From positions 1-48,114 of the forward strand of contig JAQVJV010000005.1 in assembly GCA_028695025.1 (NCBI GenBank): 48,114 bases of DNA. The letters run 5' to 3'. The stretch is from Candidatus Moraniibacteriota bacterium (GTDB lineage: Bacteria > Patescibacteriota > Minisyncoccia > Moranbacterales > UBA11712). Within the stretch, counting starts at the first letter, position 1; each line of letters starts with the position of its first letter. Below, piece after piece: positions 41,118-47,988 of the stretch. The notes under the pieces were generated by a model. The model was not told the DNA's origin. It searched no databases and saw nothing but the letters and a program-made list of their open reading frames with translations. The translations under genes and the position numbers were made by a program.

Positions 41118-41420
41118 AAAGTTAGAAAAGGTGACAATGTGAAGATTCTCTCCGGAAAAGATCGGGGAAAGAAAGGAAAAATTTTCCGGGTTTTACCGCA
41201 ATCTGAAAAAGCGATAGTGGAAGGTTTGAATTTAGTGAAGAAGCATGTGCGCCCGCGACGCCAAGGGGAGAAGGGACAGAGAGTTTCTGTTCCGGCGGCG
41301 ATCAGCCTTTCCAGCCTGATGTTGGTTTGTCCGAAATGCGCGAAGGCGACTCGGGTCGGTTTCAAAGTCGGGGAAAAAAGCAAGTTCAGGATATGCAAAA
41401 AGTGCAAAAGCGAAATATAA
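41115..41420 (+). CDS. rplX: Ribosomal protein uL24
   Basis: 101 residues from the ATG at 41115; the track's 41076 start adds 13 codons from the repeat. KOW motif KVRKGDNVKILSGKDRGKKGKIFRV, then GLNLVKKHVRPRRQGEKGQRVSVPAAISLSSLMLVCPKCAKATRVG and RICKKCKSEI. The CPKC/CKKC pairs form a zinc ribbon, found in many bacterial L24 proteins. Confidence 0.96.
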   Translation: MKVRKGDNVKILSGKDRGKKGKIFRVLPQSEKAIVEGLNLVKKHVRPRRQGEKGQRVSVPAAISLSSLMLVCPKCAKATRVGFKVGEKSKFRICKKCKSEI

Positions 41421-41438
41421 CAGCAAACGGTGAAATAT

Positions 41439-41993
41439 ATGACGAGTTTTCTCAAGGAAAAATATAATAAGGAAATTGTTCCGGCCCTCAAAGAGAAATT
41501 TGAGATAAAGAACGTGATGGCGGTTCCAAAAATTTTGAAGGTGTCAGTGAACAGCGGGATCGGGAAATATCAGAAAGAAAAGGAAGCGATGGATGAAATC
41601 GTGAAAGGGATCACCGATATAAGTTCGCAAAAACCGGTATTTTCCAAATCGAAGAAATCAATCTCCGGATTCAAGATCCGGGAAGGCCAGGAAGTGGGCG
41701 TTGCCGTCACGCTTCGCGGAGAAAGAATGTGGCATTTCTTGGAGAGATTAATTGGTTCAGCGCTTCCCCGGGTGAGAGACTTCCGCGGAATTGATCCGAA
41801 AAATGTTGATCGGGACGGAAATTTGAACATGGCGGTCCGGGAGCATCTCGTTTTCCCGGAAATTGTTCCGGAAAGCGTCCATAATATTTTCGGTTTTCAG
41901 GTAAATGTGACGACAAGCGCGAAAACAAGGGAAGAAGGATTGGAATTGTTCCGGTTGCTCGGTTTTCCATTCAAGAAAGAAGATAATCAATAA
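41439..41993 (+). CDS. rplE: Ribosomal protein uL5
   Basis: 184 residues from the ATG at 41439, preferred because GGTGA lies 5 bases upstream; the track's GTG at 41430 adds three residues. MTSFLKEKYNKEIVPALKEKF, KVSVNSGIGKYQKEKEAMDEI, ALPRVRDFRGIDPKNVDRDGNLNMAVREHLVFPEI. It binds 5S rRNA. Confidence 0.96.
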   Translation: MTSFLKEKYNKEIVPALKEKFEIKNVMAVPKILKVSVNSGIGKYQKEKEAMDEIVKGITDISSQKPVFSKSKKSISGFKIREGQEVGVAVTLRGERMWHFLERLIGSALPRVRDFRGIDPKNVDRDGNLNMAVREHLVFPEIVPESVHNIFGFQVNVTTSAKTREEGLELFRLLGFPFKKEDNQ

Positions 41994-42002
41994 TCAACCA
42001 AT

Positions 42003-42188
42003 ATGGCCAAAACTTCCGTTGAAGCAAGAGCGAAAAAAAAGCCCAAATATTCCAGCCGAATCGTCCGGCGCTGTTGGAGGTGCGGGCGGAAAAGGGGCTA
42101 TATGCGCGATTTTGAAATTTGCCGCATTTGTTTCCGGGAGCTTGCGAGTGAAGGCCAGATTCCAGGCGTGAAGAAGTCAAGCTGGTAA
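42003..42188 (+). CDS. rpsN: Ribosomal protein uS14, zinc-binding type
   Basis: 61 residues: [20 protein letters not shown], then [25 protein letters not shown]. Two CxxC pairs make this the short type Z form. Position between rplE and rpsH is standard. Confidence 0.97.
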   Translation: MAKTSVEARAKKKPKYSSRIVRRCWRCGRKRGYMRDFEICRICFRELASEGQIPGVKKSSW

Positions 42189-42239
42189 TAACGAAAGTAT
42201 TTGTGTATTTGTAATTATTCGTAATTAGTAGAGAATATC

Positions 42240-42644
42240 ATGTTGGATCCAATTAGCGATATGCTGACAAGAATAAGAAACGCAAGCCGTGCGGGACACG
42301 GTGAAGTTTTGATGCCTCTTTCGAAATTGAAATTCAAAATTGCCGAGATCCTCAAGGAGAAAAATTTTGTGGAAAAAGCGGAAGAAGCAGAAATTGACGG
42401 ATACAAGCAAATTCGGATCTCTCTCAAGTATATCCGCAATGAAAAGGGCGAAAAGATGCCGTATATCCAAGGATTGCAGCGTGTGAGCCGGGAAGGACAA
42501 AGGATATATTCCGGAAAAGACAAATTGCCGATTGTGAGAAACGGTTATGGCTTTGCGATTGTGTCTACTTCAAGAGGCTTAATGACCGGGGATGAAGCGA
42601 AAAAAGCCGGAATCGGCGGAGAAATAATTTGTGAAATTTGGTAA
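42240..42644 (+). CDS. rpsH: Ribosomal protein uS8
   Basis: 134 residues. MLDPISDMLTRIRNASRAGHGEVLMPLSKLKFKIAEILKEKNFV and IVSTSRGLMTGDEAKKAGIGGEIICEIW. Standard length. The spacer before it holds tatttgtgtatttgtaattattcg, a remnant of the ACAAAT word family. Confidence 0.97.
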   Translation: MLDPISDMLTRIRNASRAGHGEVLMPLSKLKFKIAEILKEKNFVEKAEEAEIDGYKQIRISLKYIRNEKGEKMPYIQGLQRVSREGQRIYSGKDKLPIVRNGYGFAIVSTSRGLMTGDEAKKAGIGGEIICEIW

Positions 42645-42652
42645 TAAATATC

Positions 42653-43198
42653 ATGAGTAGAGTTGGAAAAAAACCGATAACAATTCCCGATGGGGTGGAA
42701 GTGAAAATCTCGGGACAAAATATTTCTGTGAAAGGGCCGAAAGGCACCCTCGGTTTTGATTTCCATTGGGATGTTGAAGTGGGTCAGGCGGAAAAGGAAG
42801 TCCGGGTATCAATCAAAAAAGTGACCAAAGAAACCAAGGCGCTTTGGGGTCTCACCCGGGTTTTGATTTCCAATATGATCGAGGGAGTGACCAAGGGGTT
42901 TGAAAAGCAATTGGAACTTCACGGAGTGGGATACCGCATGGCGGTCCAGGGAAAAAAGTTGAATATGGCGCTTGGTTTTTCCCATCCGGTTGATGTGGAA
43001 GTTCCGGAAGGATTAGAGGCAAAGATTGAGAAGAATGTCCTTGCAATCTCCGGAATCGACAAGCAGAAAGTCGGCCAATTCGCCGCGAGCATCCGGGCGC
43101 TCAAGAAGGTGGAGCCGTACAAAGGCAAAGGATTCCGCTATGTCGGTGAAATTGTCCGCAAGAAGGCTGGAAAGAAAGCTGCTGGAGCAGAGAAGTAG
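42653..43198 (+). CDS. rplF: Ribosomal protein uL6
   Basis: 181 residues from the ATG at 42653 (MSRVGKKPITIPDGVEV); the track's start five codons earlier overlaps the end of rpsH. Two L6 domains; C-terminal ALKKVEPYKGKGFRYVGEIVRKKAGKKA. Confidence 0.97.
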   Translation: MSRVGKKPITIPDGVEVKISGQNISVKGPKGTLGFDFHWDVEVGQAEKEVRVSIKKVTKETKALWGLTRVLISNMIEGVTKGFEKQLELHGVGYRMAVQGKKLNMALGFSHPVDVEVPEGLEAKIEKNVLAISGIDKQKVGQFAASIRALKKVEPYKGKGFRYVGEIVRKKAGKKAAGAEK

Positions 43199-43206
43199 AG
43201 ATAATA

Positions 43207-43563
43207 GTGGCAAAAATAACTATGAAAAAGAATTTATCCAGAAAAAATAGAGTAAGAAGAGTGAGGGCAAAAATTGTCGGGACCGCCGAGCGGCCTCGTT
43301 TGTGCGTTTTTCGAAGCCTGAACCATGTCTATGCCCAAGTCATTGATGACTCGGCCGGAAAAGTGCTGGTTTCTATGGATGGCCGCAAGCTGAAAAATTC
43401 TAAGAATAGCATAGAAACATCCGGAAAAATAGGAGAAGAAATCGCGAAAATGTCGATTGAAAAAGGAATCAAATCGGTTGTTTTTGACAAACGCGGATAT
43501 AAATATCACGGCAAGGTGAAAGCGCTCGCGGACGGAGCAAGAAAAGGCGGACTGATTTTTTAG
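43207..43563 (+). CDS. rplR: Ribosomal protein uL18
   Basis: 118 residues with a GTG start; the ATG four codons later (43219, MKKNLSRKNRVRRVRAK) is an equally good alternative. TAERPRLCVFRSLNHVYAQVIDD and VFDKRGYKYHGKVKALADGARKGGL are diagnostic. Binds 5S rRNA with L5. Confidence 0.96.
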   Translation: MAKITMKKNLSRKNRVRRVRAKIVGTAERPRLCVFRSLNHVYAQVIDDSAGKVLVSMDGRKLKNSKNSIETSGKIGEEIAKMSIEKGIKSVVFDKRGYKYHGKVKALADGARKGGLIF

Positions 43564-43573
43564 TAGCTAGTAT

Positions 43574-43647
43574 TTGGTATTTTGTATTTAGTATTTTAGA
43601 GTCCATAAAAAAATACAAAATACAAAATACTAAATACAACATACCAA
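43574..43647. repeat. GTATTTAGTAT palindrome spacer (rplR-rpsE)
   Basis: TTGGTAT (43574-43580) pairs with ATACCAA (43641-43647), and GTATTTAGTAT (43584-43594) with ATACTAAATAC (43627-43637). The arms are made of iterated TATTT/AAATA words. The structure ends just before the rpsE start. Confidence 0.85.
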
Positions 43648-43650
43648 GAT

Positions 43651-44160
43651 ATGGCTAAGAAAAAATTTCAAACCAGAAGGGAAAAACCGGAGTTTGACCA
43701 GAAACTGCTTGATTTGGCGCGCGTCACCCGCGTGGTGAAAGGCGGGCGGCGTTTCCGTTTCCGGGCGACTTTGGTGATCGGCAACCGCAACGGAAAAGCG
43801 GGCGTGGGCGTGGCCAAGGGGACGGACGTGAGTGAAGCGGTGCGAAAAGCGTTCAATGACGCCAAGAAAAATATGGTCCAGGTGAAAAGATTCAATACGA
43901 CCATTGCTTGTCCTGCGGAAGCCAAAGTGGCAAGCGCCCGCGTGATGCTGAAACCCGCCAAAGCAGGCCGCGGTATCGTAGCCGGGGGAGCGGTGCGGGC
44001 CGTAGTGGAACTTTCCGGAATTCGCGATGTTGTCTCCAAATCGATGGGATCTTCGAACAAATTGAGCGTGGCGCGGGCGACTCTCGCGGCGCTGGAAAAT
44101 GTGAAAGTATTGAGCGGACGGTCCGACAAAGGGCAGAAAACGAAAAATAATGATCAATAA
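43651..44160 (+). CDS. rpsE: Ribosomal protein uS5
   Basis: 169 residues. DLARVTRVVKGGRRFRFRATLVIGNRNGKAGVGVAKGTDVSEAVRKAFNDAKKNM and GRGIVAGGAVRAVVELSGIRDVVSKSMGSSNKLSVARATL. Followed directly by rplO; rpmD (uL30), which usually lies between them, is absent. Confidence 0.97.
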   Translation: MAKKKFQTRREKPEFDQKLLDLARVTRVVKGGRRFRFRATLVIGNRNGKAGVGVAKGTDVSEAVRKAFNDAKKNMVQVKRFNTTIACPAEAKVASARVMLKPAKAGRGIVAGGAVRAVVELSGIRDVVSKSMGSSNKLSVARATLAALENVKVLSGRSDKGQKTKNNDQ

Positions 44161-44169
44161 CTCGAAATA

Positions 44170-44589
44170 ATGCAGATTCATCAACTCAAAGTAAAATCAG
44201 CCAAAAAGAAGCAGCGTGTCGGGCGCGGCGGAAGGAAAGGTACCTATGCCGGTCGGGGAATGAAGGGCCAGAAATCCCGCAGCGGGTCGAGCGTCAATCC
44301 GATTTTCGAAGGCGGCCGTTCGACGCTGATCGAACATCTTCCCAAAATGCGCGGTTTCAAGTCACATCGTCCGAAAAACCAAGTAGTAGGCCTTGAACAG
44401 TTGGAAAAACATTTTGCAGATGGAGATATTATCAATCCGCAATCTTTGCTTCAAAAGAAACTTATTGATAAAATAAAAGTGCCGGTGAAAATCTTGAGCG
44501 ACGGGAAACTCAGCAAGAAGCTGACAGTCGAGAAATGCTTGATGTCAAAAACCGCAAAAGAAAAGATTGAAAAAGCGGGGGGAAAATAG
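44170..44589 (+). CDS. rplO: Ribosomal protein uL15
   Basis: 139 residues. MQIHQLKVKSAKKKQRVGRGGRKGTYAGRGMKGQKSRSGSSVNPIFEGG, then PKMRGFKSHRPKNQVVGL. Canonical. 9 bases after rpsE. Confidence 0.96.
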   Translation: MQIHQLKVKSAKKKQRVGRGGRKGTYAGRGMKGQKSRSGSSVNPIFEGGRSTLIEHLPKMRGFKSHRPKNQVVGLEQLEKHFADGDIINPQSLLQKKLIDKIKVPVKILSDGKLSKKLTVEKCLMSKTAKEKIEKAGGK

Positions 44590-44602
44590 TATCTGGCAGT
44601 TA

Positions 44603-44663
44603 GTATCTAGTATCTGGTATATTTTTTAAAAATAAAAAATACCAGATACAAAATACTAGATAC
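44603..44663. repeat. GTATCTAGTATCTGGTAT palindrome spacer (rplO-secY)
   Basis: GTATCTAGTA (44603-44612) pairs with TACTAGATAC (44654-44663), and GTATCTGGTAT (44610-44620) with ATACCAGATAC (44639-44649). Related to the rplR-rpsE spacer in design and words. Confidence 0.85.
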
Positions 44664-44668
44664 AAAAA

Positions 44669-45940
44669 ATGATTGAAAAAATTCTCCAAGTCTGGAAAGT
44701 GAAAGAACTCCGGTCCAAAATCCTTTTTGTGCTCGGGATTCTGGTGGTTTTTCGCTTGGCGGCGAATATTCCCGTTCCGGGCGTGAACGTGAATGAACTT
44801 CGCCAGTTTTTTGAAAACAACCAATTTTTCGGGCTTCTCAACCTTTTTTCCGGCGGCGGTCTTCGCAATATTTCCATCGTGATGCTTGGGGTCGGGCCGT
44901 ATATCACCGCTTCGATCATCATGCAACTTCTCACGATGATTGTCCCACAGCTCGAACAGATTTATAAAGAAGAAGGCGAAGCTGGCCGTCAAAAATTCAA
45001 CATGTGGACGCGCTGGCTCACGGTGCCGCTTGCCGCGCTCCAGACTTTCGGAATGACAAAACTTTTCCAATCCCAAGGAATTTTCACGTCTCTTTCCGGT
45101 TTCCAGCTTCTTACTATCATCATCACAGCGACGGCGGGAACGATTTTTCTCATGTGGCTCGGGGAGCTCATCACGGAAAAAAACATCGGGAACGGCGTGT
45201 CGATCATCATCTTTGCCGGTATTGTGGCCGGGCTTCCGACTTCGCTCACCCAGCTTTTTGCCGTGTGGGATTCGTCGAAACTTTTCACTTATGTTTTTTA
45301 TCTGGCCTTTGCCATCGCAGTCATTGCGGCGGTTGTATTCGTGACGGAAGGCCAGCGCAATATCCCGGTTTCCTATGCCAAGCGGGTGCGCGGTAATCGG
45401 GTTTATGGCGGAACCTCGACGCATTTGCCTCTTCGGGTGAACCAGGCAGGAGTGATTCCGATCATTTTCGCGATGTCGATCATGCTTTTTCCGGGAATGA
45501 TTGCCAATTTTTTTGTGAACGCTTCCAATGAAACGGTGGCGAACATCGCGCTTTCTGTGAGTAACGTTTTCAAAAACCAGGTTTTCTACGGATCTCTTTA
45601 TTTCATCCTTGTCGTCCTCTTCACCTATTTCTATACCGCGGTCACTTTTGACCCGCACCAGATTGCCGAAAACCTGCAGAAACAGGGCGGCTATGTTCCC
45701 GGCATCCGGCCCGGCCAAAACACGATGGAATATCTTTCCCGGGTGCTGAACCGCATCACGCTTGCGGGGGCGATCTTCCTTGGCGCGATTGCCGTTTTGC
45801 CGTTCGTTGTCCAAGGACTTACCAATATCCAATCGCTTACGATCGGCGGAACAGGACTTCTCATCGTTGTCGCGGTGGTGATTGAAATCATGAAACAGGT
45901 CGAATCCCAGATGATCATGCGGGATTACGAGGGATTTTGA
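44669..45940 (+). CDS. secY: Protein translocase subunit SecY
   Basis: 423 residues, ten membrane helices. FRLAANIPVPGVNVNELRQFF, GVGPYITASIIMQLLTMIVPQLEQIYKEEGEAGRQKFNMWTRWLTVPLAALQ, ITEKNIGNGVSIIIFAGIVAGLP and the C-terminal YEGF. It forms the export channel with SecE/G. Last core gene before adk. Confidence 0.98.
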   Translation: MIEKILQVWKVKELRSKILFVLGILVVFRLAANIPVPGVNVNELRQFFENNQFFGLLNLFSGGGLRNISIVMLGVGPYITASIIMQLLTMIVPQLEQIYKEEGEAGRQKFNMWTRWLTVPLAALQTFGMTKLFQSQGIFTSLSGFQLLTIIITATAGTIFLMWLGELITEKNIGNGVSIIIFAGIVAGLPTSLTQLFAVWDSSKLFTYVFYLAFAIAVIAAVVFVTEGQRNIPVSYAKRVRGNRVYGGTSTHLPLRVNQAGVIPIIFAMSIMLFPGMIANFFVNASNETVANIALSVSNVFKNQVFYGSLYFILVVLFTYFYTAVTFDPHQIAENLQKQGGYVPGIRPGQNTMEYLSRVLNRITLAGAIFLGAIAVLPFVVQGLTNIQSLTIGGTGLLIVVAVVIEIMKQVESQMIMRDYEGF

Positions 45941-45978
45941 TGCGCGGATACCGTACAAATTTTTGACGGATTATCGCA

Positions 45979-46006
45979 GATTACACAGATTTTAATCCGT
46001 GTAATC
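45979..46006. repeat. GATTACACAGATT palindrome spacer (secY-adk)
   Basis: GATTACACAGATT (45979-45991) pairs with AATCCGTGTAATC (45994-46006) with one mismatch. Further copies of AATCCGTA follow in tandem to 46020. The words resemble those in the rpsL-rpsG spacer (aaaatctgtgttt). Confidence 0.7.
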
Positions 46007-46038
46007 CGTACTAATCCGTATGTAATCTGATCAAATTT

Positions 46039-46737
46039 GTGAACATAATAGTTCTCGGTCCTCAAGGTTCCGGCAAGGGAACCCAAGCCGAAATTTTGGC
46101 GAAAAAATACAACCTCGAGCATATCGAAATGGGGAAGTTTTTGCGCGAAGTGGCAAAACTGGACACAAAACTTGGCCACCATATCCACGAGACCATCAAC
46201 CTCCAGGGAAAATTGGTCGATGATATCACGCTTAAAAAAGTCCTGCACGTGAAATTGGCCGATTTACCAAGAGAGCAAGGAATAATCTTTGATGGAGTGC
46301 CGCGACGTCAAGACCAACTATCCTATTTCGAAGATGCTATGCGGGAATTTGGGCGAAAAATAGGTGCAGTGATTGATATAAAAATTCCGGATGAAGAATC
46401 AGTCAATCGGATTTCCAAACGGCGCATTTGTCGGAAAAGCGAACATGTTTTGATCCTAGGAAAGGATGTCAAAAGCGAAGAAGAAAAATGTCCGATCTGC
46501 GGAAGTGAAATTTTTCAAAGGATCGATGACACTCCCGAAAGGATAAAAACCCGGCTGGAAATATATCATAAAGACACCAAAGAAGTTCTTGATTTTTATC
46601 GCGATAAGGGATTACTGATTGAAATTGACGGAGTTGGATCTGTTGAAGAGGTGAGCGATAGAATTATGAAAAAAATATCTGCTTTGGTAAAGAAAATTAG
46701 CTTAGAATGTCATCCCGGCCTCCGAGCCGGGATCTAG
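46039..46737 (+). CDS. adk: Adenylate kinase
   Basis: 232 residues, GTG start. P-loop GPQGSGKGTQAEIL (~7-20). The NMP-binding motif reads HIEMGKFLREV rather than the usual HISTGDLLR, and DGVPRR replaces DGFPR. A zinc LID-like CRKSEHV...CPICGSE is present. The last residues (ECHPGLRAGI) are encoded by a palindromic repeat that begins at 46708, so the original C-terminus has been replaced. Confidence 0.92.
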   Translation: MNIIVLGPQGSGKGTQAEILAKKYNLEHIEMGKFLREVAKLDTKLGHHIHETINLQGKLVDDITLKKVLHVKLADLPREQGIIFDGVPRRQDQLSYFEDAMREFGRKIGAVIDIKIPDEESVNRISKRRICRKSEHVLILGKDVKSEEEKCPICGSEIFQRIDDTPERIKTRLEIYHKDTKEVLDFYRDKGLLIEIDGVGSVEEVSDRIMKKISALVKKISLECHPGLRAGI

Positions 46738-46827
46738 GGTAAGATTCTCAGACTGCTATTCTTCTACAATTGATTATTGCTCGGTTTTTATTTTTACCCT
46801 GGATCCCGCATCAAGTGCGGGATGACA
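46708..46827. repeat. MITE-like palindromic element in the adk-map junction
   Basis: 120 bases. The ends TGTCATCCCGG and CCCGCACTTGATGCGGGATG (reverse-complement reading) are imperfect inverted repeats about 35 long, each itself a small hairpin, closing with AGGGTAA/TTACCCT. This TGTCATCCCGG...GGGATGACA design is common among small bacterial repeat elements. It supplies the end and stop codon of adk and creates a false N-terminal extension for map in the ORF track. Confidence 0.85.
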
Positions 46828-46850
46828 AAATAAAACGATTATTAGTGATT

Positions 46851-47621
46851 ATGATTTCTCTCAAGTCAAAAAAAGAAATAGAAGCAATGCGGGAAGGCGG
46901 GCGGATTTTGGCCGAAGTCTTGCGGCGCGTCAGCCATGAAGCAAAACCGGGAACCAAAACATCGGATTTGGATAGGCTCGCTCGCGAGCTTATTTTTTCA
47001 TCCGGCGCGCGCCCAGCTTTTCTTGGCTACAAGCCCGGCGGAAGCGGCGAGGGTTATCCGGCGGCAGTTTGCATTTCAGTGAATGACGAAATAGTCCATG
47101 GTCTTCCGGGAGAAAAAAAGATTCTTTTTGAAGGAGACATTGTGAAACTTGATTGCGGGGTGGAATATAAAAATATTTTCACCGATGCGACAGTGATGGT
47201 CGGGGTGGGGAAAATTTCCAAAAAAGCGGAGAAAATCATGCGGGTCACCAAAGAGTGCCTTGAGTTGGGCATTGGGGAGATCCGGCCGGGCGCAACGCTC
47301 AATGAATATGCAAAAGCGGTGGAAAATCATGCGCGTGAGAAAGGATTTGAAGTAGTGCGGGATCTTGTCGGCCACGGAGTGGGGCACGCCGTCCACGAAG
47401 CGCCGCAGGTTTTCAACTACGCCGACCCGCGGATGAAAAAAATCATTTTGCGCGAGGGAATGGCGCTCGCGCTCGAGCCGATGGTGAATGAGGGAACTTT
47501 TGAAATTGTCCTTTCTGAAGACGGCTGGACCTATCTCACCCGTGACGGGAAGCTGAACGGCCATTGGGAACATACAATTGTTGTCACTAAAGGAGGATGT
47601 GAGATAATTACGGATTTGTGA
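46851..47621 (+). CDS. map: Methionine aminopeptidase type I
   Basis: 256 residues from the ATG at 46851 (MISLKSKKEIEAMREGGRILAEVL); the track's start at 46770 lies in the repeat and encodes FLPWIPHQVRDDK, a typical repeat translation. Metal ligands are visible in KLDCGVEY, TDATVMV, GHGVGHAVHEAPQV, EPMVNEG and HWEHTIVV. It removes the initiator Met. Last gene of the operon. Confidence 0.97.
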   Translation: MISLKSKKEIEAMREGGRILAEVLRRVSHEAKPGTKTSDLDRLARELIFSSGARPAFLGYKPGGSGEGYPAAVCISVNDEIVHGLPGEKKILFEGDIVKLDCGVEYKNIFTDATVMVGVGKISKKAEKIMRVTKECLELGIGEIRPGATLNEYAKAVENHAREKGFEVVRDLVGHGVGHAVHEAPQVFNYADPRMKKIILREGMALALEPMVNEGTFEIVLSEDGWTYLTRDGKLNGHWEHTIVVTKGGCEIITDL

Positions 47622-47655
47622 ATCTTTCTTGTTTGCTGTTATGGAACAGCAAAAT

Positions 47656-47747
47656 TTTCAATGATCAATTTACAATTTTCAAACAATTTTAAAATTTTGA
47701 AATTCAAAATTTATTGAAAATTGAGAATTGTAAATTGAAAACTTCAA
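47656..47747. repeat. Palindromic CAATTTACAATT-word spacer after map
   Basis: CAATTTACAATT (47666-47677) pairs with AATTGTAAATTG (47726-47737), with outer TTTTCAA/TTGAAAA arms and more degenerate copies inside. Same AT-rich word style as the rplC-rplD spacer. Confidence 0.75.
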
Positions 47748-47751
47748 ATTA

Positions 47752-47793
47752 AAAAGCCCCCGGACGTTGCGTGAACGCTCGGGGGCTTTTTTG
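47752..47793. terminator. Strong terminator at the end of the ribosomal operon
   Basis: AAAAAGCCCCCG pairs with CGGGGGCTTTTTT over twelve bases, with an inner CGTT/AACG stem in the loop. A second hairpin, CGAGAGC/GCTCTCG, follows at ~47796-47818. It can act on both strands. Confidence 0.95.
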
Positions 47794-47823
47794 TCGAGAG
47801 CGGGGTCGGGCTCTCGTCAGGGA

Positions 47824-47952
47824 TTACCATTTTCCTTTTCCTCCTTTTATGTGAAGAAAATTTCTGAAAACTACTTTGGTTAAGCCACCCAAGACAACGG
47901 TGCATAAAAACAGAAAAAATATAGCACTGTTGCTTAGCGGCAATGTAGCCAT
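47824..47952 (-). CDS. Candidate small membrane protein
   Basis: 42 residues, below the ORF-track cutoff, in a 445-base stretch otherwise without a gene: MATLPLSNSAIFFLFLCTVV... then KVVFRNFLHIKGGKGKW. One membrane helix followed by a basic tail. TATAAT (minus strand, 47962-47957) lies 4 bases before the ATG, predicting a leaderless message; the -35 box is poor. It could be chance. Confidence 0.4.
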   Translation of the reverse strand: MATLPLSNSAIFFLFLCTVVLGGLTKVVFRNFLHIKGGKGKW

Positions 47953-47988
47953 GTCTATTATAGCCCTAACGGCCAAATAAATTATGGC

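Noticed and set aside
44600-45958. 452-residue minus-strand ORF opposite secY
   Set aside because: Antisense shadow of secY, rich in His, Arg and Asp with no recognisable domain.
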